A stretch of DNA of 7,085 bases from an uncultured Collinsella sp. (GCA_902467875.1 CABQWP010000078.1:1-7085), one strand, 5' to 3'. Shown: positions 1 to 6,953, counted from the stretch's first letter. Program-made: numbers and translations. Notes: generated from the sequence alone by a model not told the origin.

Positions 1-7
1 ACGCAAA

Positions 8-30
8 GAAGGCCACTTAATGTGGCCTTC
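8..30 (-). terminator. Probable intrinsic terminator of the acpS-to-tsaD operon
   Basis: A perfect 9-bp inverted repeat (GAAGGCCAC / GTGGCCTTC) with a 5-base loop lies about 70 bases past the stop codon of the last gene. Read on the minus strand the stem is followed by TTTGCGT, a modest T-rich tail. The flanking CGCAA and TTGCG (2-6 and 34-38) can extend the stem across an asymmetric internal loop. The T-run is short, so termination may be incomplete. On the plus strand the tail is GTCTTGCG, so use in both directions by a convergent gene off the left edge cannot be excluded. Confidence 0.6.
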
Positions 31-100
31 GTCTTGCGCAGGACTGTAGAGCAGGAAACCTTATATCCGGCCCCTCCGTCCGGGGACCGCGCCGTACCAG

Positions 101-2485
101 CTACAGCGTCATGTTTGGATCGGCGTCGACGTCGAACGGCGAGATTTCACCTCGGTCGAATTTACGGCGGGCGACCTCCGCGATCATGGCAGCGTTGTCG
201 GTGCATGCCGAAAGAGGCGGCACCGTCACGCGGATGCCCTGGCGTCCGAGCTTCTTGATCATCATCTCGCGCAGATGCGGGTTAGCCGAGACGCCGCCAC
301 CGATGCAGTATTCCTTGCATCCGGTAGCGTACAGTGCGTTTTTGGCCTTCTTGTACTGCACGTCAAAGACAGCTGCCTCAAACGAAGCCGCCAGATCGGG
401 CAGGTGAATCGTGCGCCCGGCCTTGGTCTCTTGCTCGATGTAGAGCGTCACCGCCGTCTTGAGGCCCGAAAGCGAGAAACGATAGTCTCCCCTGCTGTTA
501 AGCGCGCGGGGAAAATCGATCGCGCGGGGATTGCCTGTCTCGGCCAGCTTGGAGATGATGGGGCCACCGGGATAGCCCAAACCCAACGCCTTGGCTACCT
601 TGTCGAAGGCCTCGCCCACGGCGTCGTCGAGCGTCTCACCGAGCACCTCGTAGTCGCCCCACGCCTTCACGTGCACGAGCATGGTGTGCCCACCCGAGAC
701 AAGCGTGAAGATAAACGGCGGTTTGAGGTCGGGTTGCGCCAGCAGGTTGGCAAACAGGTGCCCCTCCAGATGGTTGACGCATACGAGCGGCTTACCGGCA
801 GCGTAGGCAAAGCCTTTGGCAAAGGCAACGCCCACCACGAGGGCGCCCACCAGGCCCGGACCCTGTGTCACGCCCACGGCGGCAAGCTCTCTGGGAGCAA
901 TGGTTCCACCCTCAAGACCAAGCGATGCTGCGGCATCCTCGAGCGCCGCATCCACGACACTCACAATCACCTCAACGTGTTTGCGCGAGGCGATCTCGGG
1001 CACCACGCCGCCAAAGCGGGCATGAAAATCAATCTGCGTCGACACCTGGTTGGCCAGCATATTGCCATCCGCATCGATAATCGCCACGGCCGTCTCGTCG
1101 CAGGAACTCTCGATAGCGAGCACTAGGCGGCGGCGTTCAATTTCGGCACGCTCCCCCTCGGAGCGCCCGGGCGCAGGCAGCGGCCATACGCGCTGCTCTG
1201 CCGCCGTCGGCTCGGGCGAAGCATTGTCGACCGGAAGCACGAGGGGCAGCGGAGCCGTCATGACGATGGCATCCTTGCCGGCACCATAGTAGCCGCGGCG
1301 ACGGCCAGCCTCGGTAAAGCCCAGAGCGTTATAAAGCGCGATCGCTCCCTCGTTGCCGTCCTCGACCTCGAGCGAAGCCGTGGTGCAGCCGAGCATCTGG
1401 GCATCATAGCTCACATGCGACAGCAGCTTGCGGGCAATGCCCTCACGGCGATGTGCCGGGTCGACGGCGACATCCAGAATCTGCACATCACCGTCCACGA
1501 CCATACCTCCGGCAAGGCCCAGCAGCTTGCCGTCGTCGTGTGCCACCCACCAACTACGCGGCGCAGCGACGTCCTCGCCCAGTTCGGACAGGAACATGCC
1601 CGGCGTCCACGCCTTGTGTCCGGCACCTTCAAAGCAGGCAGCCTCTAACGCGCTCGCGCCCTCGGCATCCGCCGCGCCCATGGGACGGAACTGCAGATGA
1701 CGACCGGCGAGCTCATCGGCAACGCCCGTAATTTCGCTCTGCGCACTCTCGGCAAGACCAAGACGCTTGCGCTCGTTTTCCTCGGCATCCGAAAGGCGCG
1801 TGTAAATCGGCAGGACGCGAGCCGGATCGCCGTCACCCGCAGCGTGCGCGAGCAGCAAGCCCTCGCCCGAAGGCCACCACAGGTCGCGCTCCACGCAGCG
1901 GGCGGTCTCGTCCTCACCCAGCAGCTTGCCATAGCGCACGAGACCGTCACCGGTCAGCTGAACCTGGTCCCAGTCCGCTGCTTGGCGCCACTCATCGAGC
2001 GCCACGGCGGCCTTGACCACGTGTTCGCGCTCAAATTGACGCTCGGGGCCCTCGTCGCTCAGCACATACAAAGCCGGATACACCTCGCCGCGCATGGCAT
2101 CGGCCAGAATGCCGAGCTTGCCACGCACGCCGGCCTTCCACGCGGTCCATGCGCAGGCATCGAGCGTCGACACACCCAACAGCGGCACGTTGGCACCGCG
2201 CGCGAGGCCCTTGGCAGTGGAGATGCCGATGCGCACACCCGTAAACGACCCCGGGCCGCGGCCGACCACGTAGTAACCAACATCGCTGCGATCCAGACCG
2301 GCTTGAGCCAGCACGCCATCAACGGTATTCACGAGCTCAACGTTGGCGTGACGGCGACACATGTGGTCGCCACTCACGAGCTTCGTCTCGCCCGTCTGCC
2401 CATCAATCCAGCTTGCCGCGCAGGCAAGCATGTCGGTCGAGGTATCGAGCGCCACCACCAGCGCGTTGTCGTTATGCAAGCTCAT
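101..2485 (-). CDS. tsaD: TsaB-RimI-TsaD fusion: t6A37 tRNA threonylcarbamoyltransferase with S18 N-acetyltransferase domain
   Basis: This is one 794-residue frame with three enzyme units. Residues about 8-230 are TsaB: ALDTSTD at 12-18 and GRGPGSFTGVRIG at 75-87. Residues about 264-412 are a RimI-type GNAT: acetyl-CoA loop RREGIA at 346-351, then LEVEDGNEGAIALY at 372-385, whose Glu373 and Tyr385 align with the catalytic Glu103 and Tyr115 of enterobacterial RimI. Residues about 453-794 are TsaD: VLAIESSCDETA at 455-466, metal-binding HLEGH (His572, His576), VSGGHT at 596-601, GGGVSAN at 729-735 and CTDNAAM with metal ligand Asp763. By family knowledge TsaD with TsaB and TsaE transfers threonylcarbamoyl from its AMP donor to A37 of ANN-decoding tRNAs, and RimI acetylates ribosomal protein S18. 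A Pro/Glu-rich linker (about 413-450) separates RimI from TsaD. The ATG at 2485 is preferred because AAGG sits 9 bases upstream; an in-frame TTG at 2503 would add six residues with a worse-placed ribosome site. The gene overlaps tsaE by 14 bases. All key residues appear intact, so I infer three working domains. Confidence 0.96.
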   Translation of the reverse strand: MSLHNDNALVVALDTSTDMLACAASWIDGQTGETKLVSGDHMCRRHANVELVNTVDGVLAQAGLDRSDVGYYVVGRGPGSFTGVRIGISTAKGLARGANVPLLGVSTLDACAWTAWKAGVRGKLGILADAMRGEVYPALYVLSDEGPERQFEREHVVKAAVALDEWRQAADWDQVQLTGDGLVRYGKLLGEDETARCVERDLWWPSGEGLLLAHAAGDGDPARVLPIYTRLSDAEENERKRLGLAESAQSEITGVADELAGRHLQFRPMGAADAEGASALEAACFEGAGHKAWTPGMFLSELGEDVAAPRSWWVAHDDGKLLGLAGGMVVDGDVQILDVAVDPAHRREGIARKLLSHVSYDAQMLGCTTASLEVEDGNEGAIALYNALGFTEAGRRRGYYGAGKDAIVMTAPLPLVLPVDNASPEPTAAEQRVWPLPAPGRSEGERAEIERRRLVLAIESSCDETAVAIIDADGNMLANQVSTQIDFHARFGGVVPEIASRKHVEVIVSVVDAALEDAAASLGLEGGTIAPRELAAVGVTQGPGLVGALVVGVAFAKGFAYAAGKPLVCVNHLEGHLFANLLAQPDLKPPFIFTLVSGGHTMLVHVKAWGDYEVLGETLDDAVGEAFDKVAKALGLGYPGGPIISKLAETGNPRAIDFPRALNSRGDYRFSLSGLKTAVTLYIEQETKAGRTIHLPDLAASFEAAVFDVQYKKAKNALYATGCKEYCIGGGVSANPHLREMMIKKLGRQGIRVTVPPLSACTDNAAMIAEVARRKFDRGEISPFDVDADPNMTL

Positions 2486-2978
2486 CTTGTACAGCCTTAT
2501 CAATCAAATGGGAAAGCTCCATTGCGCGGTCACCGTGTGCCTCGAGCGTTATCGTTCGCACATCGCTGTCGCCCTCATCACGCTTGAGCGTCACCGAAAG
2601 ATACTCATCCGTCAGCTCGTCCTGGAATTGTTCGCCCCATTCCAGCAAGCAAGCACCCTCATAGCCCAGCACATCGAAAATGCCCGTATCCTCGAGCTCG
2701 TAGGCATGCTCCAGGCGGTATAGATCAAAGTGAAACAGCGGAATACGACCTTGATCGTGAACGGCCATGAGCGCAAACGTAGGGCTCGTAACCATATGCT
2801 CATCGCCCAGCCCGCGCGAGACGCCCTTGGTAAAGTGAGTTTTGCCCACTCCCAGGCCACCGGTCAGGATGAGCACATCGCCGTCCTCAAGGCACGGTGC
2901 AATTAGCTCGCCAAAGTACTCCGTATCGGCAGCGCAAGTCGTTTTGTAAGTACCTACCCCCAGGCGCTCCAGGGACAT
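2472..2978 (-). CDS. tsaE: TsaE, tRNA t6A37 biosynthesis ATPase
   Basis: This 168-residue cytoplasmic P-loop protein has the normal length for TsaE. The sequence shows the Walker A loop GGLGVGKTHF at 40-49, the switch-like TSPTFAL at 64-70, HFDLYRL at 83-89 and the LLEWGEQ segment at 111-117, all typical of the family. TsaE binds the TsaB-TsaD pair and its ATPase activity resets or supports the threonylcarbamoyl transfer cycle. Its partners are encoded directly downstream in one fused gene whose start lies inside the last codons of tsaE, which fits translational coupling and balanced synthesis. The ATG at 2978 follows AAGGAG with 5 bases between, and there are 12 bases between the upstream stop codon and this start. 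Identification is firm. Confidence 0.96.
   Translation of the reverse strand: MSLERLGVGTYKTTCAADTEYFGELIAPCLEDGDVLILTGGLGVGKTHFTKGVSRGLGDEHMVTSPTFALMAVHDQGRIPLFHFDLYRLEHAYELEDTGIFDVLGYEGACLLEWGEQFQDELTDEYLSVTLKRDEGDSDVRTITLEAHGDRAMELSHLIDKAVQDELA
2495..2498 (-). promoter_or_regulatory. Ribosome binding site for the TsaB-RimI-TsaD fusion
   Basis: AAGG lies 9 bases before the ATG at 2485, inside the tsaE coding sequence. It supports that ATG over the in-frame TTG at 2503, whose only upstream purine block (GGAG) is 13 bases away. The site is weak by itself, consistent with reinitiation by ribosomes ending tsaE at 2472. Confidence 0.5.
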
Positions 2979-2990
2979 ATATGCTCCTTA

Positions 2991-3611
2991 TTATTCCGAG
3001 GCGTCCTCCGGTGCGGGATGTCGCTCCAGATAGTCGCCCAGCATCTTAAAGTCTTCCTCCAGCAGCTCCTGCCACGCCGGATTGCGCAGCGCTGCTGCCG
3101 GATGGAACGTGGGCATTACTACAAAATGCCCCATCTGGTGGAACCTGCCGCGCAGCTTAGTAATGCCAATCTCGGTCTTAAGCACAAAGTGCGTCGCGGG
3201 GTTGCCGAGCGTCACGATAATATCGGGCCAGATGCTTCGAATCTGCTCACGCAAAAACGGCGAGCAAGCCAGCACTTCCTCGGGACGCGGATTGCGGTTT
3301 CCCGGCGGGCGGCACTTAAGCACGTTGGCAATGTAGACGTCTTCGCGTTTGAGGCCCGCCAGCGACAAAATGCCGTTGAGGTCCTCGCCTGCCGCCCCCA
3401 CAAAGGGCTCGCCCTGCAAATCCTCATTGCGGCCCGGCGCCTCACCAATAAACATCACGCGAGCGCGGGGGTTTCCCACGCCAAACACGATATTGTGACG
3501 CGACTGGTAGAGCTGGCAGAGGTGACAATCGCCCAGAACGGCCTCAATTTCCTCGAGTGCGACCTCACGTGGTGCCTGATGGGTATGGCCGGGGATGTGC
3601 ATGACGCCCAT
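2991..3611 (-). CDS. udg: Family 4 (iron-sulfur) uracil-DNA glycosylase
   Basis: This 206-residue protein has the marks of the family 4 uracil-DNA glycosylases, which excise uracil from DNA to start base excision repair. Four cysteines placed to hold a [4Fe-4S] cluster are visible: Cys29 and Cys32 (CHLC), Cys100 (KCRPPGNRNP) and Cys116. The uracil-pocket motif GEAPGRNEDLQGEPFVGAAG spans 56-75, TLGNPA is at 134-139, and the DNA-binding FHPAAALRNP is at 169-178. Length is typical for the family. The ATG at 3611 is chosen because GGAG, merged with the alr stop codon (TAGGAG), sits 5 bases upstream; a second in-frame ATG three codons later lacks such a site. Only 8 bases separate it from alr, so it is co-transcribed. 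It has no evident functional tie to its neighbours. The short acidic C-terminal tail is unremarkable. Confidence 0.94.
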   Translation of the reverse strand: MGVMHIPGHTHQAPREVALEEIEAVLGDCHLCQLYQSRHNIVFGVGNPRARVMFIGEAPGRNEDLQGEPFVGAAGEDLNGILSLAGLKREDVYIANVLKCRPPGNRNPRPEEVLACSPFLREQIRSIWPDIIVTLGNPATHFVLKTEIGITKLRGRFHQMGHFVVMPTFHPAAALRNPAWQELLEEDFKMLGDYLERHPAPEDASE

Positions 3612-3616
3612 AGCGG

Positions 3617-3622
3617 CTCCTA
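3617..3622 (-). promoter_or_regulatory. Ribosome binding site merged with the alr stop codon
   Basis: Read on the minus strand, TAGGAG holds both the amber stop of alr (TAG) and the GGAG Shine-Dalgarno core of the glycosylase gene, 5 bases before its ATG at 3611. A ribosome terminating on alr would sit on the initiation site of the next gene. Confidence 0.7.
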
Positions 3623-4765
3623 CACGTAGACCTTGTCGAGACGCATGCCAAAGCCGCAGGCGACCTCGTAGTTAATCGTTCCGCGCAGTCGGGCCATCTC
3701 GTCCATAGTGATCTCGGCATCGCCATCGCGGCCGACAATGATCATCTCGTCACCATACTCGGCCTCGGGAATCTCGTGTGCCGGGTTGGACTGAATGGCG
3801 ACCATAAACTGGTCCATGCAGATATTGCCAACCTGATGCACACGCTCGCCGCGATACAGCACATCCATACGATTGGAAAGCGTACGCGATAGGCCATCGG
3901 CATAACCGATCGGCAGCGTGCAGATCTGAACGCGCGTACGCGGTACGCGGTAGGTAAAACCGTAGCCCACGCCCTCACCCATCGCAGGGTGTGCCACGCG
4001 CGTCACACGCGCATGGACGCTCATAACGGGATCAAGCTGCATCACGCGGCCACTCAGCTCGCACGGCTGCATGCCATACAAGCCAACGCCGGCGCGGATC
4101 ATATCAAAATGCATCGAGGGGTCGAGCATCGAGGACGGCGTGTTGGCGCAGTGCACGATACCGCACTCAAAACCCGCATCCTTAATGGCCTGAACGGCCT
4201 CGGTAAAGCGCTGACACTGCAGCTTGTAGTCCCAGCCCGAAGGTTCATCGGCCGTGGCGAAGTGCGTAAATACGCCGTCGCACTGAATACCGCGATGGAA
4301 ATTTATACCGCGGACAAAGTCGAGCACCTGCGTGTAGTGAACGCCGATACGATTCATGCCCGTCTCGATGGCGAGATGATACTTGCCCACTTTGCCCGCC
4401 GCGACGGCACATTCGCCATACGCAAGAGCAAAGTCAGACGTATAGACCGAAGGCATGATATCAAACTCGAGCAACGTCGGAATGGCCTCGATAGGCGGCT
4501 CGCTTAGGATGAGGATGGGTTTCGTAATCCCGCCCTGTCGGAGCTCAACGCCCTCGTTAACCGTCGCCACGGCAAACATGTCGGCACCGGCCGAATACAT
4601 GATCTTGGCGCACTCAACAGCTCCATGGCCATAAGCATCGGCCTTGACCACGCAGCACAGGCGCTGACGTGGATTCAGCAAGTTCTTATAGGCCCTCGTG
4701 TTGCGACGGAGCGCCCCGCGGTCGATCTCGACCCAGGACCAGCGCGTCAAATCGGCTTTATTCAT
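3620..4765 (-). CDS. alr: Alanine racemase (PLP-dependent)
   Basis: The 381-residue protein converts L-alanine to D-alanine for peptidoglycan precursors, in the cytoplasm. The N-terminal barrel carries the PLP-binding lysine Lys41 in VVKADAYGHG, the MNRIG segment at 137-141, THFATADE at 167-174 and Arg224 in IRAGVGLYG, the arginine that contacts the cofactor ring. The C-terminal domain carries the second catalytic base Tyr268 in GVGYGFTYR, GYADG at 287-291 and the active-site entrance motif NICMDQ at 314-319. Length and domain order match the family and no key residue is missing. The start lies 2 bases after the nnr stop. The upstream sequence holds only a weak GGA about 9 bases away, so initiation probably depends on ribosomes finishing nnr. 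A lysine/ornithine racemase specificity is possible but less likely given the close match to alanine racemase motifs. Confidence 0.96.
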   Translation of the reverse strand: MNKADLTRWSWVEIDRGALRRNTRAYKNLLNPRQRLCCVVKADAYGHGAVECAKIMYSAGADMFAVATVNEGVELRQGGITKPILILSEPPIEAIPTLLEFDIMPSVYTSDFALAYGECAVAAGKVGKYHLAIETGMNRIGVHYTQVLDFVRGINFHRGIQCDGVFTHFATADEPSGWDYKLQCQRFTEAVQAIKDAGFECGIVHCANTPSSMLDPSMHFDMIRAGVGLYGMQPCELSGRVMQLDPVMSVHARVTRVAHPAMGEGVGYGFTYRVPRTRVQICTLPIGYADGLSRTLSNRMDVLYRGERVHQVGNICMDQFMVAIQSNPAHEIPEAEYGDEMIIVGRDGDAEITMDEMARLRGTINYEVACGFGMRLDKVYV

Positions 4766-4767
4766 GA

Positions 4768-6384
4768 TTAGTCATCCGACCCTTCGTCCATGATTCCCAG
4801 ATCTTCGAGCGCATCCTTTGCCGCCAGTTCCATGGCCGGACCGATCAAGTCGATAAGATCGGTCGCGATGACGCTCTTCTCACCATACTCCGTCGCCGCG
4901 GCAAAACCGGCGTAGCTGTGAAGTGCGACGGCGTACGAATACAGCAACTCCCAACGATCCATCTCGTCGCGCATGGTGGCAAGCGTGCCGGCCAAAATAC
5001 CCGCGAGGACATCACCCGAACCGGCAGTTGCCAGAGAAGCCGGACCCGAGAGCGGCAGCAGCACACGCTCAACGCCACAGATAGCCGTCGTCGGCCCCTT
5101 GGCAATGACCACCAGATTGTCAGAGCCTGCAGCCCAGACAACCTTCTGCGCGGCTGCAATCGCAGTACCAAGGTCGTTCACCTCGTCACCGGCAACCAGA
5201 CGCGAAAGTTCACGATAGTGCGGCGTCATAACCAACGGCTGCTCGCGACGATACATCTCGGGATTACTATCAATACCGTCAATGGCAATCTTAGCAAGGC
5301 AGTTGAGTGCATCGGCGTCCAAGATAAGCGGCACATCAAGCTCGAGCAAGCCCGAAACCACCTGCATAGCGCCGGCAGATGTCGTCATACCGGGACCGCA
5401 CAGTACACAGCTGTACTTCTTTGCAATCTCGCACACAGTCATGCGCGCAGCGGCGCCAAAGGAGCCGCGGGAATCAGACGGAATAGCAAAGACGGGAATC
5501 GAAGGAAGTGCCATGCGAATAAGATTGGCGCAGGCGTCAGGAGCCGCGACTGCCACGTAACCAGCACCCGCGCGAGCTGCAGACTTGGCCGCCATAATGG
5601 CAGCACCAGGATATTGCGCAGATCCGGCGACAATAAGCACAGAGCCACGGGAATACTTATCGATATTCGTAGGTAGTGGGGCAAAGTAATCAACTAAGTC
5701 ACCGGGCTCGACAATCTCGGCGGCGTGGTCGACATCATCGATGACCTCGTCAAGACGGTCGTAAAGATTGCCGCAGATCAAATCGCCAGCATACTCAGGA
5801 CCATCAGCGCTATACAGACCAATCTTGGGCGCAATCATCGTCACCGTATGCTCGGCACGAATGCAGTCGTCATCAACAACGCCCGTCTCGGCATTCAGGC
5901 CCGAGGGAACATCAATGGATACGACACAATCGGCGCATTCATTGACCGTAGGAATCCAGATGGAGAACGGCGCACGCAGATTTCCGTGGAAACCGGTACC
6001 AAAAATGGCATCGACAACAACATCGGCCTTATCGATCAAAACCTCGAGTTCGTCACGCGAGGGGCCGACGCAAACGAGCACATCGCGGCCGGCAGTACGA
6101 CGAGCAACATGACGTGCCAGAGCAGCAGGAATCTCATCCGGCTCAACCGGAGAAACGATATCCACGTCCACACCCTTATGGCTCAGGATATCGGCGGCAA
6201 CCCAACCGTCGCCGCCATTATTACCAAAACCGACCAGAACGAGAACCCGATCGGGATTGAGCTTCAAGACCTCGTTGGCGGCAAACTCACCCGCTAGCTC
6301 CATAAGCTCGGCCTTCGAAGTCCCTTCGCGTTCGATGATATCCTCGAGACGAACGACTTCTTCGGTACTCAAAACCGGTTTCAT
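4768..6384 (-). CDS. nnr: Bifunctional NAD(P)H-hydrate epimerase / ADP-dependent (S)-NAD(P)H-hydrate dehydratase
   Basis: This 538-residue metabolite-repair enzyme restores NADH and NADPH that have been hydrated by heat or by side reactions of dehydrogenases. The N-terminal half (about 1-220) is the epimerase, a YjeF_N Rossmann-like fold: NNGGDG at 55-60, DAIFGTG at 125-131 and SIDVPSGLNA at 156-165. The C-terminal half (about 225-520) is the ribokinase-like dehydratase: KYSRGSVLIVAGS at 243-255, LDADALN at 355-361, TPHYRELSRL at 387-396, and TAGSGDVLAG at 453-462 with the catalytic aspartate Asp458. Both active sites look complete. The ATG follows the acpS stop codon with no gap, and AGGAG (6390-6394) lies 5 bases upstream inside the acpS coding sequence. 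The last 15 or so residues are acidic and outside the fold. The acpS-nnr-alr linkage is common in Gram-positive genomes. Confidence 0.96.
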   Translation of the reverse strand: MKPVLSTEEVVRLEDIIEREGTSKAELMELAGEFAANEVLKLNPDRVLVLVGFGNNGGDGWVAADILSHKGVDVDIVSPVEPDEIPAALARHVARRTAGRDVLVCVGPSRDELEVLIDKADVVVDAIFGTGFHGNLRAPFSIWIPTVNECADCVVSIDVPSGLNAETGVVDDDCIRAEHTVTMIAPKIGLYSADGPEYAGDLICGNLYDRLDEVIDDVDHAAEIVEPGDLVDYFAPLPTNIDKYSRGSVLIVAGSAQYPGAAIMAAKSAARAGAGYVAVAAPDACANLIRMALPSIPVFAIPSDSRGSFGAAARMTVCEIAKKYSCVLCGPGMTTSAGAMQVVSGLLELDVPLILDADALNCLAKIAIDGIDSNPEMYRREQPLVMTPHYRELSRLVAGDEVNDLGTAIAAAQKVVWAAGSDNLVVIAKGPTTAICGVERVLLPLSGPASLATAGSGDVLAGILAGTLATMRDEMDRWELLYSYAVALHSYAGFAAATEYGEKSVIATDLIDLIGPAMELAAKDALEDLGIMDEGSDD

Positions 6385-6924
6385 CTATGCTCCTAGCGTA
6401 TCTTGCGAAGCATCGCCCAGGTGCTCCGTCAATGCTGAATTCTGCAGCTGCTCAAGCTCATCTAAAACAGAGCGAGCCTCTTTAAATGTCTGCGCTACGC
6501 GTTTCTTGGTGCTCACCTTTTCCTCTTTTGGCTTAGGCCGAGCATCTTCGGTAATCGCGATGGCATTCGCAACGGCCAAGTCTCCTGTAAGCGTAATGGA
6601 AAGAGCGACCTCAACAACACCCAGTTCTTGAGCGATCTCGAGAGCACGGCCCGAAAGCAGCGCCTTCGGTTTGCCGAGTTTATCACGCGTAACCGAAACA
6701 TCCTTGCGACCCACGCCTTGACTAAAACCCGTGCCGAGAGCTTTAAGTACCGCCTCGCGCGAAGCAAAGCGGCTCGCATAGTGAGCAGCGGGACGCGATG
6801 ATGCATCGCAATACGCACGCTCTTCTTCGGTAAACACACGCCGAGCAAACGACGGCGTCTTTTCAAGAATTGATTTCATGCGGGAAATCTCGACGATATC
6901 AACGCCGATACCAGCTTCAGCCAT
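6385..6924 (-). CDS. acpS: Holo-[acyl-carrier-protein] synthase (AcpS) with C-terminal extension
   Basis: AcpS moves the 4'-phosphopantetheine arm from CoA to a serine of acyl carrier protein, enabling fatty acid synthesis. The 179-residue frame shows the N-terminal GIGVDIVEI at 5-13 (metal-binding Asp9), RRVFTEEE at 28-35 and the core motif RFASREAVLKALGTG at 52-66 (metal-binding Glu57, Lys61), followed by KDVSV and LGKPKALL. The usual enzyme ends near residue 125; here about 50 more residues follow, a Lys/Glu-rich stretch (130-142) then a likely amphipathic helix (about 143-170). The late segment reads ALSITLTGDLAVANAIA, with Leu where many homologues have His in a S-x-T/S-H-T motif; the E. 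coli enzyme also lacks that His, so activity is still expected. The ATG at 6924 is chosen over the one at 6936 because GGAGGT lies between them at ideal distance. First gene of the operon. Confidence 0.94.
   Translation of the reverse strand: MAEAGIGVDIVEISRMKSILEKTPSFARRVFTEEERAYCDASSRPAAHYASRFASREAVLKALGTGFSQGVGRKDVSVTRDKLGKPKALLSGRALEIAQELGVVEVALSITLTGDLAVANAIAITEDARPKPKEEKVSTKKRVAQTFKEARSVLDELEQLQNSALTEHLGDASQDTLGA
6390..6394 (-). promoter_or_regulatory. Ribosome binding site for nnr inside the acpS 3' end
   Basis: AGGAG within the last codons of acpS lies 5 bases before the nnr ATG; the acpS stop TAG directly abuts that ATG. This fixes the nnr start and points to translational coupling. 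Confidence 0.75.
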
Positions 6925-6928
6925 GTTC

Positions 6929-6934
6929 ACCTCC
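6929..6934 (-). promoter_or_regulatory. Strong ribosome binding site that sets the acpS start
   Basis: GGAGGT sits 4 bases before the ATG at 6924. The alternative ATG at 6936 overlaps this element, so it could not be served by it. This is the strongest Shine-Dalgarno match in the window, as expected for the first gene of an operon. Confidence 0.85.
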
Positions 6935-6953
6935 ATATCGCGCAGACTAAGTT

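Noticed and set aside
71..85. Small CCCC/GGGG hairpin just after the tsaD stop
   Set aside because: Only 4 bp of stem and no T-run; the hairpin at 8-30 is a better terminator candidate.
275..1126. Plus-strand open frame of 283 codons opposite the TsaD region
   Set aside because: It lies wholly antisense to the conserved TsaD sequence, has no recognisable domain, and is rich in His/Arg from the GC-biased third positions of the real gene. A by-product of codon bias.
2486..2503. In-frame TTG start for the fusion at 2503
   Set aside because: The extra six residues are not part of the TsaB fold, and the only purine-rich block upstream is 13 bases away; the ATG at 2485 is better placed.
1697..2587. 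Plus-strand open frame of 296 codons opposite TsaB and part of TsaE
   Set aside because: Antisense to strongly conserved coding sequence, with no family motif in its translation and low-complexity His/Arg/Ala content. The true TsaB motifs are on the minus strand.
4918..5676. Plus-strand open frame of 252 codons opposite the Nnr dehydratase domain
   Set aside because: Same pattern of antisense shadow; the opposite strand encodes intact catalytic motifs and an unbroken operon.
6925..6936. Upstream in-frame ATG for acpS at 6936
   Set aside because: It overlaps the GGAGGT ribosome site of the ATG at 6924 and would add residues before the normal N-terminal start of the family.
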